The notes under the pieces were generated by a model. The model had not been told where the DNA came from, did no database searches, and was given only the letters and a program-made list of their open reading frames with translations. Below are positions 9,517 to 18,164 of a stretch of 64,000 nucleotides of DNA, one piece after another. The DNA lies in NCBI GenBank assembly GCA_023957235.1, contig JAMLHI010000006.1:170938-234937 (forward strand), read 5' to 3'. The position numbers and the translations under genes were made by a program. The stretch comes from Chitinophagales bacterium (GTDB lineage Bacteria; Bacteroidota; Bacteroidia; Chitinophagales; JADIYW01). Each line of letters begins with the position of its first letter. Position 1 is the first letter of the stretch.

Positions 9517-10356
9517 ATGTTTAAAAGTTTAATTTTTACTTTATTGATTTACTTTTTGTTAGGAAGTACAGTTTTTGCGTGTGGACATCCTCCTCATACA
9601 ATAGTTCGAGATGATTTTAAAAAAATTTATGACCAATATAAAGTAGAGGGTGCATTTGTACTTTATAATCCTCACAAAGGTGAATATGTGATATATAATC
9701 AAAAATTAGTGAATCAATCTTTTATTCCGGCTTCTACTTTTAAAATTTGTAACTCTCTAATTGGGCTGGAGACAAGAGTAATTGAAGATGAAAATTTTAT
9801 TATCAAGTGGGATAGTATTTTACGCCAATATCCTAAATGGAATACAGATCAAAATTTAGAAACAGCTTTTAAAAATTCGACAGTATGGTATTATCAAGAA
9901 TTGGCTAGACGTGTTGGTGGAGATAAAATGAAATACTGGTTGGATAAATGCAAATATGGTAATAGTGATACAAGTGGAGGCATAGATAAGTTTTGGCTCA
10001 CTGGAGGTTTGCGTATTTCACCATTAGAACAAATCAGCTTTCTTCAACAACTTCATGACAATCAGCTTCCTTTTTCTCAGCATTCAATGGATATAGTTAA
10101 AAATATAATGATAATGAAAGACACATTGAATTATACTTTAAGAGCTAAATCAGGATGGGGAGAGCAAGGCAAAACTAATATTGGTTGGTATATAGGCTAT
10201 CTTGAACACAAAGGAGAAGTTTATTATTTTGCTAATTGTATTCAATCCCTAGATATCGAACCTGCTAACTTTCTAAATGCTAGATTGAATATTGTATTTC
10301 AAATACTGGAAAATCTCAAATTGATTGACGATAAAGAGCTATTTCTATTCAATTAA
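9517..10356 (+). CDS. Class D (OXA-type) serine beta-lactamase
   Basis: Predicted periplasmic enzyme that hydrolyses beta-lactams through an acyl-serine intermediate. All class D landmarks are present: STFK with nucleophile Ser73 and Lys76, the S-x-V triad STV (121-123), YGN (147-149), Trp160 inside FWLTGGLRIS, and KSG (211-213) in place of the commoner KTG. Residues 1-21 are a signal peptide; Cys22 follows directly, so it could be a lipoprotein, though the lipobox (VFAC) is imperfect. Length (279) is typical of OXA enzymes. A BlaR-like sensor domain is ruled out by the lack of any membrane-protease part. It follows aroQ by 59 bases, with no mobile element or resistance neighbour, which suggests an intrinsic chromosomal gene. 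Confidence 0.9.
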   Translation: MFKSLIFTLLIYFLLGSTVFACGHPPHTIVRDDFKKIYDQYKVEGAFVLYNPHKGEYVIYNQKLVNQSFIPASTFKICNSLIGLETRVIEDENFIIKWDSILRQYPKWNTDQNLETAFKNSTVWYYQELARRVGGDKMKYWLDKCKYGNSDTSGGIDKFWLTGGLRISPLEQISFLQQLHDNQLPFSQHSMDIVKNIMIMKDTLNYTLRAKSGWGEQGKTNIGWYIGYLEHKGEVYYFANCIQSLDIEPANFLNARLNIVFQILENLKLIDDKELFLFN

Positions 10357-10573
10357 TAGGATTGCTGAATGGTTTTTACTTGAGAAATTGATAGACCATG
10401 AGTGATGAAAAATGATAATTATTTGTCTAGTATGCAAATAATTAACTTTTGATAAAGAAGTGTTATTCTGGACATTTTTATCTTCAATAGCTTATTGTTA
10501 TTTTTGCGGGGTCATCAATAACTGTTTACTTTGAGTCAACATTTAATAGGATGGTTTTTAAAAATAGAAAAAA

Positions 10574-11566
10574 ATGTCGTTACAACTTTTTAATCCGTTT
10601 TCTGATTTAATATTTAATGATAAAATTTGTTTTTTGACAGGTGAAGAATTAAGAGGAGAAAATGAATTTATCACTATTTTCCCTGAATGGGTAATCAATA
10701 ATTATAACTACAGAGGTAAGAGTTTTACGATGATGGACAATGTCACTCAAGTAAAATATGAGGATTTAAAACTCCCTTGCTCTACAATAGCTCGTGAGGC
10801 TTTTCTACAATTGGATTTAGAAATAGAAGAAGCTTTTTCCAAAGGATATACGGGCATTAAATCTTTAGATGAACAGCGTTTGTTTCTGTGGATGGGTAAA
10901 TTTGTATATGGAATTCTGTATTTAGATTTACTTTTGGAGCGTAAAAAAATGGAGAAACAAAATAAAAAATTTGATATTTCTCCAGTATTGAAAAAACGTT
11001 TTGGTTTATTTCATTTGATGTTACAATCTTTAGTTCATCCTTTTGAATTTAGAGGCACACCACCTTGGAGTATATCCATTGTGCGTTTGAAATATTCCAA
11101 AGATATTTTCAATTTCAGAGATAGTACAGTCAATTTATTGTTTTCACTTGGAGTTAATGGTTTTGGAATCATCGCCTCATTGCAGGATAGTGGCGCTGTA
11201 AAAGAACATTATAAAGAGCTTTTAGATAAAATTGGCACTACTGTATTGCATCCTATTCAATTTGAAGAACTTTGTGCTAAGTTTTTGTATTCCAATTATC
11301 TCTTGCAATATCCTCCTAAATACAAGATAGAAATTGAGGACTCACTGGTTTCTGTTGTTTCTAAACCGATTGATATTTTAGACCATCGCCCTCTTTTTGG
11401 AAAGTGGGATGAAAATATGTTTGCTCAAGTCTTGTCAGGATATTGGGAGGTGTGGGGATTAACTAAGAATAATATTATTAATTTTCCGAATTCCCCAATT
11501 AGCTTTTTAGAAAATGAGCGAACCTATGAGTTGATATCGCCAGATACTATTGAACTGCCTTTTTGA
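10574..11566 (+). CDS. Conserved-looking protein of unknown function (330 aa)
   Basis: I do not recognise the family. The product is a soluble protein with no signal peptide or membrane helix. Near the N-terminus it has CFLTGEEL, a segment reminiscent of a single zinc-knuckle or HNH-like half site, then IFPEWV and a run of aromatic and acidic residues. The middle (about 95-165) looks helical and hydrophobic (FLWMGKFVYGILYLDLLLERK). It lies 217 bases after the beta-lactamase and converges with the NlpC/P60 gene, the stop codons being only two bases apart. Codon use looks like that of its neighbours. No function is proposed. Confidence 0.7.
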   Translation: MSLQLFNPFSDLIFNDKICFLTGEELRGENEFITIFPEWVINNYNYRGKSFTMMDNVTQVKYEDLKLPCSTIAREAFLQLDLEIEEAFSKGYTGIKSLDEQRLFLWMGKFVYGILYLDLLLERKKMEKQNKKFDISPVLKKRFGLFHLMLQSLVHPFEFRGTPPWSISIVRLKYSKDIFNFRDSTVNLLFSLGVNGFGIIASLQDSGAVKEHYKELLDKIGTTVLHPIQFEELCAKFLYSNYLLQYPPKYKIEIEDSLVSVVSKPIDILDHRPLFGKWDENMFAQVLSGYWEVWGLTKNNIINFPNSPISFLENERTYELISPDTIELPF

Positions 11567-11568
11567 AT

Positions 11569-12117
11569 TTAAAAAGGATATGAGATACGGATGGCTTTAA
11601 CAAATCTGATTTTGAAATAATTTTCATCTAATCCAGAGGTCATAATCCCTCTGTTGTTGGAAGTGGCGGCATGAAGAAAATAAATTTTCCCTTGCTTAAT
11701 TTCGGAAACAATACCCATGTGACCAATGCTAGAAGAGTTGGTATTACTACCTTTAAATAATAGAATATCTCCTGCTTGAATCTGGCTGAGTGGAATAGAT
11801 TGTCCGATATTGGCAAATTGTGAAGTGGTTCTTGGAACTTTAATGTTGAAATAACTGAAAACAAAATTGACATAACCCGAACAGTCAAACCCTCTCAGAG
11901 GGTCGCTGTCAGCATAATCATAACGCACTCCTTCAAATTTTGATGCAAAGTCAGCTATTTGTTGACCTTGATATTTACTAAACCAAACTAAATCTATTTT
12001 TTCTTGTGCATGGATGCTGATGACAAAAAGCTGAGAAAGATAAATCAATATGATAAAAGTTGATTTCAAAATATTTTTGAATTTAAAATTATTAAAGATG
12101 AAGAGATTTTGAGTCAA
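11569..12117 (-). CDS. Secreted NlpC/P60 (C40) peptidoglycan hydrolase
   Basis: Predicted periplasmic cell-wall peptidase, probably cleaving peptide stems of peptidoglycan. After a signal peptide (hydrophobic stretch about 18-36, ending HAQ) comes one NlpC/P60 domain with catalytic Cys79 in FDCSG, His133 in GHMGI and a third polar residue, His149, in FLHAA. No extra SH3 or LysM domain is present. The reading frame has no ATG before the domain. The longest start is TTG 12117; TTG 12069 would give a more typical signal peptide. It converges on the 330-residue protein and lies downstream of the cys operon terminator. Confidence 0.85.
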   Translation of the reverse strand: MTQNLFIFNNFKFKNILKSTFIILIYLSQLFVISIHAQEKIDLVWFSKYQGQQIADFASKFEGVRYDYADSDPLRGFDCSGYVNFVFSYFNIKVPRTTSQFANIGQSIPLSQIQAGDILLFKGSNTNSSSIGHMGIVSEIKQGKIYFLHAATSNNRGIMTSGLDENYFKIRFVKAIRISYPF

Positions 12118-12157
12118 AATATACTGAAAATGAAATCATTTAATGACATATAGTCTA

Positions 12158-12197
12158 AAAAATCAATAGCAATTGGTTGATTATCCAATTGCTATTG
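12158..12197 (-). terminator. Rho-independent terminator of the cys operon
   Basis: A perfect 13-bp stem (CAATAGCAATTGG at 12164-12176 paired with 12185-12197) with an 8-base loop. On the minus strand it is followed by a run of six T. It lies just past the cysN stop. Confidence 0.75.
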
Positions 12198-12243
12198 CAA
12201 ATCTTTAATGTTCTTAGAAAACGAAACAGTTGATTTTGGCAGT

Positions 12244-13524
12244 TTAAATAATCATGCCCGCACCTACAGTTTCATTAGTAGCTTCATCTATGATAATAAT
12301 ACTTCCAGTAATTCTATTTTTTGAATAGCTATCAAAAAATAATGGAGCAGTTGTTCTTATAGAGATTCTTCCGATATCGTTCAAGCCGATAGTTCTGTCG
12401 CTTTCGTTTCGGTGAAGAGTGTTGATGTCAATTTTATATTTGATATCTTTTATAATACATCTACATTCTTTTGAAGTATGGAGTAACGCATATTTACCAT
12501 TGAGAACAAGTGGTTTTTCGCTCATCCAGCAGATCATCAATTCGATATCTTGACTGATTTGAGGAACATTATTTTCCCTTACAAGCATATCTCCTCTGCT
12601 GATATCTATTTCATCTTCTAAGGTAATAGTGACAGACATAGGTGCAAAAGCCTGATCCAATTCACCATCAAAAGTATCAATGGATTTTATATTAGAAGTA
12701 AATCCAGAAGGTAAAGCCATGACTTTATCCCCTTTTTTAAATACGCCACTTGCTATTCTTCCAGCAAACCCTCTGTAATCATGAAATTCTGTTTTTTGAG
12801 GTCTTATGACTGTTTGAACAGGGAATCTGCAATCAATATGATTGTGGTCACTGCCAATATGGATGGTCTCAAGAAGGTATAAAAGGGTCGGACCATCGTA
12901 CCAACTCATATTCTCAGATCTTGTAACAACATTATCACCTTTCAGGGCAGAGATAGGGATAAAACTGATATCTTTTACTTTCAATCGGGAAGCAAACGCT
13001 TTATACTCTGCAACAATATTTTCATAAGTTTCCTGATCCCAATCTGCCAAGTCCATTTTGTTAATACAAACTACAATATGGGGTATTTGTAATAATGAGG
13101 CTATGAATGAATGTCGGTGAGTCTGCTCTACAATTCCTTTTCTAGCATCAACAAGGATAATTGCTAGATTGGCAGTGCTAGCTCCTGTCACCATATTTCT
13201 AGTATATTGAATATGGCCTGGAGTATCAGCAATAATAAATTTTCTCTTAGGGGTAGAAAAATATCTATATGCTACGTCTATAGTAATGCCTTGTTCTCTT
13301 TCAGAGCGAAGTCCGTCTGTTAATAAAGCAAGATTGACTTGTTCTTCCCCTTTTTGTATAGATGCTTTTTCGATTGCTTCCATCTGGTCTTGAAAGATAG
13401 ATTTGCTATCATAAAGCAATCTGCCTATCAATGTGCTTTTCCCATCATCTACACTTCCTGCGGTAGTGAATCGAAGCAATTCCATATTTAGATAACCATT
13501 GCGGTCAAAATTTTCAGTACTCAT
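12244..13524 (-). CDS. cysN: Sulfate adenylyltransferase GTPase subunit
   Basis: The regulatory GTPase subunit of ATP sulfurylase. With CysD it makes adenosine 5'-phosphosulfate from ATP and sulfate, driven by GTP hydrolysis. It is EF-Tu-like: P-loop GSVDDGKST (23-31), DTPGH (100-104), NKMD (155-158), then two beta-barrel domains. At 426 residues it is a stand-alone CysN without the fused CysC kinase found in some bacteria (NodQ type), consistent with a separate cysC in the operon. It is the last gene of cysC-cysD-cysN, 30 bases after cysD, and is followed by a strong terminator. Confidence 0.92.
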   Translation of the reverse strand: MSTENFDRNGYLNMELLRFTTAGSVDDGKSTLIGRLLYDSKSIFQDQMEAIEKASIQKGEEQVNLALLTDGLRSEREQGITIDVAYRYFSTPKRKFIIADTPGHIQYTRNMVTGASTANLAIILVDARKGIVEQTHRHSFIASLLQIPHIVVCINKMDLADWDQETYENIVAEYKAFASRLKVKDISFIPISALKGDNVVTRSENMSWYDGPTLLYLLETIHIGSDHNHIDCRFPVQTVIRPQKTEFHDYRGFAGRIASGVFKKGDKVMALPSGFTSNIKSIDTFDGELDQAFAPMSVTITLEDEIDISRGDMLVRENNVPQISQDIELMICWMSEKPLVLNGKYALLHTSKECRCIIKDIKYKIDINTLHRNESDRTIGLNDIGRISIRTTAPLFFDSYSKNRITGSIIIIDEATNETVGAGMII

Positions 13525-13554
13525 TGTCGTTTTACTTTTGTTGGATTCTTTTGA

Positions 13555-14457
13555 TTAGAAATAACCTTGTTTTTTGCGATCTTCCATAGCTGCTTCCGAA
13601 CGTTTGTCGTCAGCTCTCGTTCCTCTTTCTGTTGTACGTGAAGATGCTACCTCTTGAATGATGTCTTCTAGTGAAGAAGCAATAGATTCGACAGCTCCTG
13701 TACATGTCATATCTCCAACAGTGCGGAAACGGACGATTTTTTCTACGACTTCTTCATGTGGTTTCCTAGGAATGTAATCACACTCTGCCAACCATTGACC
13801 ATCTCTTTCAAACACTCTTCTTTTGTGTGAGAAATATAATTCAGGTAATTCTATTTGTTCTTGGAAAATATATTGCCAAACATCCATTTCTGTCCAATTA
13901 GAAATTGGAAATACTCTGAAATGCTCTCCCATGTGCTTTTTTCCATTGAATAAATTCCATAGTTCAGCTCTCTGATTCTTAGGGTCCCATTGGCCAAATT
14001 CATCTCTATGTGAGAAAAATCTTTCTTTTGCACGAGCTTTTTCTTCATCTCTTCTGGCTCCACCAATAGCTGCATCAAATTTATTGCTTTCTATTGCTTC
14101 CAATAATGGTACAGTCTGAAGTCTGTTGCGACTGGCATTATATCCTTTTTCTTCAACGACAACTCCTTTGTCAATAGCATCTTGTACAGAAGCAACAACT
14201 AACCTAAGATTGTATTTTTCTACTAATAAATCACGAAACTCAATCGCTTCAGGAAAATTATGACCAGTGTCAACATGTAATAAAGTAAATGGAACGTTTG
14301 CTGGATAAAATGCTTTTCTAGCCAAATGCAGACAGACGATAGAATCTTTCCCTCCTGAAAATAATAAGACAGGATTTTCAAATTGTGAAGCCACTTCTCT
14401 TAATATGAAAATGGACTCAGATTCTAATTCTTTTAAGTGTGTTAAATTGTAATCCAT
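13555..14457 (-). CDS. cysD: Sulfate adenylyltransferase catalytic subunit
   Basis: The catalytic subunit of ATP sulfurylase, a PAPS-reductase-fold enzyme that acts with CysN. The PP-loop SGGKDS is at 34-39, and the family segments HVDTGHNFPEAIEFRD, GGARRDEEKARAKER and the C-terminal basic DDKRSEAAMEDRKKQGYF are all present. The length of 300 is normal. It lies 15 bases after cysC and 30 before cysN in the same operon. Confidence 0.93.
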   Translation of the reverse strand: MDYNLTHLKELESESIFILREVASQFENPVLLFSGGKDSIVCLHLARKAFYPANVPFTLLHVDTGHNFPEAIEFRDLLVEKYNLRLVVASVQDAIDKGVVVEEKGYNASRNRLQTVPLLEAIESNKFDAAIGGARRDEEKARAKERFFSHRDEFGQWDPKNQRAELWNLFNGKKHMGEHFRVFPISNWTEMDVWQYIFQEQIELPELYFSHKRRVFERDGQWLAECDYIPRKPHEEVVEKIVRFRTVGDMTCTGAVESIASSLEDIIQEVASSRTTERGTRADDKRSEAAMEDRKKQGYF

Positions 14458-14472
14458 ATTGATGAATCGATA

Positions 14473-15078
14473 TTAATATTTTATACGTTGAATAATTTGT
14501 TCATAAACTTGATTGACAGCGGCTTCAATGGAAATTTCTGCTGTTTTTATTTCAATATCTGCATTTTCAGGAGCCTCAAATGGAGCATCTAATCCTGTGA
14601 AATTTTTAATCTCTCCCGCCAATGCTTTTTTGTATAAGCCTTTGACATCTCTTTGTGCACAGACATCAAAAGATGCATTGATATAAATTTCAATGAAATC
14701 ATCACTGCCGATAATATCTTTGGCTTGTTGACGGATATCTTTGGTGGGGCTGACAAAACTATTGATGCAGATCACTCCTGATTGAACAAACAGTTTTGAA
14801 ATTTCAGCTATTCTTCTAATATTTTCTAATCTATCTTCTTCAGAAAAACCGAGATTAGCGTTAATGCCTGTTCGTACATTATCTCCATCCAATACATAGG
14901 AAAGATAACCAGACTCATGAAGTTTTCTTTCCAAACCTTTAGCAATTGTGCTCTTACCCGAGCCAGAAAGTCCTGTCATCCACAATACACAGCTTTTTTG
15001 CTGAAGTAGTTTTTCTTTATCTGACCGTTGTAATAATTGGTCAAAAATGGGATGAATATGGCTGCTGCTTTTTTCCAT
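14473..15078 (-). CDS. cysC: Adenylylsulfate kinase
   Basis: Phosphorylates APS at the 3' position to give PAPS, the sulfate donor for assimilation or for sulfotransferases. It is a P-loop kinase with GLSGSGKST at 36-44, DGDNVR at 64-69, and the SFVSPTK lid motif at 107-113. The length of 201 is typical. It is the first gene of the cysCDN operon. A TACATTTG (-7-like, 15087-15094, minus) ends eight bases before the ATG, so the leader would be very short. No PAPS reductase (cysH) or sulfite reductase is in the window, so the use of PAPS is open. Confidence 0.92.
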   Translation of the reverse strand: MEKSSSHIHPIFDQLLQRSDKEKLLQQKSCVLWMTGLSGSGKSTIAKGLERKLHESGYLSYVLDGDNVRTGINANLGFSEEDRLENIRRIAEISKLFVQSGVICINSFVSPTKDIRQQAKDIIGSDDFIEIYINASFDVCAQRDVKGLYKKALAGEIKNFTGLDAPFEAPENADIEIKTAEISIEAAVNQVYEQIIQRIKY

Positions 15079-15295
15079 AGGTAGGGCAAATGTACGATAT
15101 TTTTTTATTATTATGGTAAATAGTTATAGTATATAGGTTTAGTAGAGTAATAAAATTTTATAAATATATTGATAATCAGTTAGTTGGAAAATACTTTAAT
15201 TTATAAAATACAAATAAATAGTGAGATTTTTGTGCTCAATGTAAAAATTTGCTTGTTCAATATCGTTCATGTATGTTAGTTTTTGAATATAAAAA

Positions 15296-15303
15296 TACTT
15301 TTG
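15296..15303 (+). promoter_or_regulatory. Candidate -7 element upstream of the heptose kinase gene
   Basis: TACTTTTG matches TAnnTTTG exactly and lies 47 bases before ATG 15351. A good -33 element at the usual spacing is not apparent, so support is partial. Confidence 0.3.
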
Positions 15304-15350
15304 TAGCTGATATTCAATAGAGATTTGAATTGCTTTCTTATCTTCACAAT

Positions 15351-16244
15351 ATGCAAGTATTGGTAGTTGGTGATGTCATACTCGATATATATCAAAGTGG
15401 TGAAATTCATAGGGTATCTCCTGAAGCTCCTGTTCCTGTCATAGTTCATGTCAAAGAATCATATAGAGCTGGAGGGGCTGCAAATGTAGCTGTAAATCTT
15501 TCTTCTCTCGGTTTAAAGACTACACTTGTAGGAATAGTTGGTAGAGATAATGAAGGGGATAGGATAAAAAATATTGTCAGCCAGCATCAAGTTGATTTTT
15601 TGGATTGGGTTTCAGAAAGTTCACCAACAATTTCAAAAACGAGAATTATAGGAAATAGCAAACATATTGCACGCATTGATGTAGAAGAAAGTTTTGAACA
15701 AGAGGCAGTACATTTATATCAAAAAGTGAAAGATTTTACTCCATCATATTTGGTATTGAGTGATTATAATAAAGGAAGTTTAAAAGATATCCAATCTTAT
15801 ATCACTAATTTCCAATCGCGGGGCATCAAAGTTTTAGTAGATCCTAAAAGGGAAATTTCCATATATCGTGGAGCTTGGTTGATTAAGCCCAATAAAAATG
15901 AATTTATTAAGTATGTTGGTGCTTTCGGCTCCTTCGAAGAGTTGGTAGATAAAGCTCGTCATTGTATTCAGAAGTATGATATTGCCCACATGTTGATTAC
16001 GCTAGGCTCTGAAGGAATGATGTATGTTCATCGTGACTTTCATCATTTTTATCAAGCGAATTCACAACGAGTTGTTGATATTACTGGTGCTGGTGATATG
16101 GTAATGGTAGGACTTGTATATGGCCTTTCTAAAGGTTATGATTTGAGTAAGTCCATTCAGATTGCCAAGCAACTTGCTGAATATTCAGTTTCTCAATTAG
16201 GAACTTATGTAATCAAACCATCTGATATTTCTAAATTTATTTAA
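15351..16244 (+). CDS. hldA: D-glycero-beta-D-manno-heptose-7-phosphate kinase
   Basis: Phosphorylates heptose 7-phosphate at C1 on the route to ADP-heptose for lipopolysaccharide core. It is a PfkB/ribokinase-fold enzyme. The opening MQVLVVGDVILD fixes the start at ATG 15351. RVSPEAPVPV (21-30) is the HldE/RfaE1 signature, GGAAN (41-45) binds substrate, and DITGAGD (243-249) holds the catalytic Asp249. At 297 residues only the kinase half is present. The nucleotidyltransferase half that is fused in E. coli HldE must be encoded elsewhere. It is divergent from cysC, and the 272-base gap between them holds both candidate promoters. Confidence 0.88.
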   Translation: MQVLVVGDVILDIYQSGEIHRVSPEAPVPVIVHVKESYRAGGAANVAVNLSSLGLKTTLVGIVGRDNEGDRIKNIVSQHQVDFLDWVSESSPTISKTRIIGNSKHIARIDVEESFEQEAVHLYQKVKDFTPSYLVLSDYNKGSLKDIQSYITNFQSRGIKVLVDPKREISIYRGAWLIKPNKNEFIKYVGAFGSFEELVDKARHCIQKYDIAHMLITLGSEGMMYVHRDFHHFYQANSQRVVDITGAGDMVMVGLVYGLSKGYDLSKSIQIAKQLAEYSVSQLGTYVIKPSDISKFI

Positions 16245-16364
16245 GATTTCAATATGCAATTGAGGTTTCTAATTCTATTTTTAGGAAAAAAGAATCTATA
16301 AATTTGAATGTTTTAACATTATGCCTTGGCATATCTAATTAATTTCACCTACAAAAAATAAATC

Positions 16365-17732
16365 ATGGATAATATTATTGGGCAAATACAAAAAAACAAA
16401 GACAGATATATTAATGAACTGTTTGAATTATTAAGGATTCCTTCTGTGAGTGCAGATCCAAAATTTCAAGCAGATGTTTTTAGAGCAGCAGAATTTGTAA
16501 AAGAGAAATTGATATTAGCGGGGTTGGATGCTGTAGAATTGTGTCAGACCAAAGGATTTCCAGTCGTCTATGGTGAAAAAATAATTGACAATCAATTACC
16601 TACTGTATTGATTTATGGTCATTATGATGTGCAACCTGCTGATCCTTATGAATTGTGGACTTCGCCTCCATTTGAGCCAGTCATCAAAGATGGAAATATT
16701 TATGCTCGGGGTTCGGCTGATGATAAAGGTCAGTTTTATATGCATATTAAAGCGGTAGAATTATTAATTTCTCAAAATTTATTGCCTTGTAATGTCAAGT
16801 TTATGATAGAAGGAGAGGAGGAAGTTGGTTCAGAGCATTTAGGAGATTTTGTCAGAGAGAATAAGGGTAAGCTTTCATGTGATGTTATTTTAGTTTCTGA
16901 CACTGCAATTATTGCCAATGATATTCCTTCTATTACAGTAGGATTAAGAGGATTATCTTATATGGAAGTAGAAGTAATCGGGCCTAACAGAGACTTGCAT
17001 TCTGGTATTTATGGTGGAGCTGTTGCCAATCCTATCAATACTTTATGCAAAATGATTGCCCAATTGATAGATGATAAAGGACATATTACAATAGAAGGAT
17101 TTTATGATGAAGTAGTGCTTTTATCTGAAGCTGAGAGGAAAGCCATTAATAGCATTCCATTTTCGGAAGAAGAATATCGTAAAGAACTGAATATTCAAAC
17201 AACTCAGGGGGAAATAGGATATACAACTATAGAGAGAGCTTCTACCCGTCCGACTTTAGATGTCAATGGTATTTGGGGAGGATATATTGGAGAAGGTGCT
17301 AAAACAGTGTTGCCATCAAAGGCTTTTGCAAAAATTTCAATGAGACTTGTTCCCAACCAGCAATCAGATAAAATTAGTCAATTATTTGAAAAGCATTTTA
17401 GAGCAATTGCTCCTGAAAGTGTTAAAGTGAATGTGACTTATCATCATGGAGGAGAACCAGTGGTAGTGCCTTCAGATTCTAAAGAATATAGTGCAGCAGA
17501 GAGGGCTATGGAAAAAACTTTTGGCAAAAAACCTGTTCCTCAAAGAGGAGGAGGTAGTATTCCTATTGTTGCTTTATTTGAAGAAGCGCTCGGTGTAAAA
17601 ACAGTTTTAATGGGATTTGGATTAGACACTGATGATATTCATTCTCCTAATGAGCATTATGGAATATTTAATTTTCTGAAAGGGATAGAAACAATTCCTT
17701 ACTTTTTAAAATATTATACCGAGATAGATTAA
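16365..17732 (+). CDS. M20-family zinc dipeptidase
   Basis: A cytosolic metallopeptidase of the ArgE/DapE/ACY1/CPG2 superfamily, dipeptidase (PepV/carnosinase-like) branch. Visible metal and catalytic residues are His86 and Asp88 (YGHYDVQP), Asp119 (ARGSADDKGQ), Glu151-Glu152 (MIEGEEEVGSEH), Asp179, and the late zinc His in the DDIHSPNEH segment. A lid/dimerisation domain is inserted from about 190 to 310, with a typical SGIYGG motif. The length of 455 is usual. The likely role is cleavage of imported or recycled dipeptides. It stands alone, 120 bases after the heptose kinase gene. Confidence 0.88.
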   Translation: MDNIIGQIQKNKDRYINELFELLRIPSVSADPKFQADVFRAAEFVKEKLILAGLDAVELCQTKGFPVVYGEKIIDNQLPTVLIYGHYDVQPADPYELWTSPPFEPVIKDGNIYARGSADDKGQFYMHIKAVELLISQNLLPCNVKFMIEGEEEVGSEHLGDFVRENKGKLSCDVILVSDTAIIANDIPSITVGLRGLSYMEVEVIGPNRDLHSGIYGGAVANPINTLCKMIAQLIDDKGHITIEGFYDEVVLLSEAERKAINSIPFSEEEYRKELNIQTTQGEIGYTTIERASTRPTLDVNGIWGGYIGEGAKTVLPSKAFAKISMRLVPNQQSDKISQLFEKHFRAIAPESVKVNVTYHHGGEPVVVPSDSKEYSAAERAMEKTFGKKPVPQRGGGSIPIVALFEEALGVKTVLMGFGLDTDDIHSPNEHYGIFNFLKGIETIPYFLKYYTEID

Positions 17733-18164
17733 GTTGGGTTTAAATAAATTTCTATACTATTTTATCCTAGTAAATTATTTCGATTTATCCTTTTATAAGT
17801 GCTATAATATGAAATAAGAAAATTGTTATTTTAAATTTCTTTTTTTTTACCTCATACTTTTTGAAATATGCTAATTGATTGTATTTTCTTGATGTAATTA
17901 TAGAAATATATACTTTTTTCAATACAAGTACATTTGTTTGATCTTAGATGAAAGCAGAATTCATCTGGAATATGATATGATTGATATGTTCATTTTTAAC
18001 CGAAAAGATGATATTATAGAGTGTTTACTTTTTGTAATTGAATAGGTTCTTTTCTTCTTTTATATATTTCGTAATTTCATCATGTCTAAATAATTTATAA
18101 TTTTTTAAGAAATTATTAACTATTTATTGGTATTATTTTTAAATTTACTGAACATTAACAATGT
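17733..18164. other. Intergenic stretch, 432 bases, no gene seen
   Basis: Strongly AT-rich with no convincing reading frame on either strand. A -7-like TACATTTG at 17929-17936 lacks a correctly spaced -33 element and would give a leader of over 200 bases for the next gene. Nothing else was recognised. Confidence 0.5.

Noticed and set aside
11558..11577. CCTTTTT/AAAAAGG hairpin between two convergent genes as a terminator
   Set aside because: Only seven mostly A-T pairs, and it overlaps the stop codons; too weak to call.
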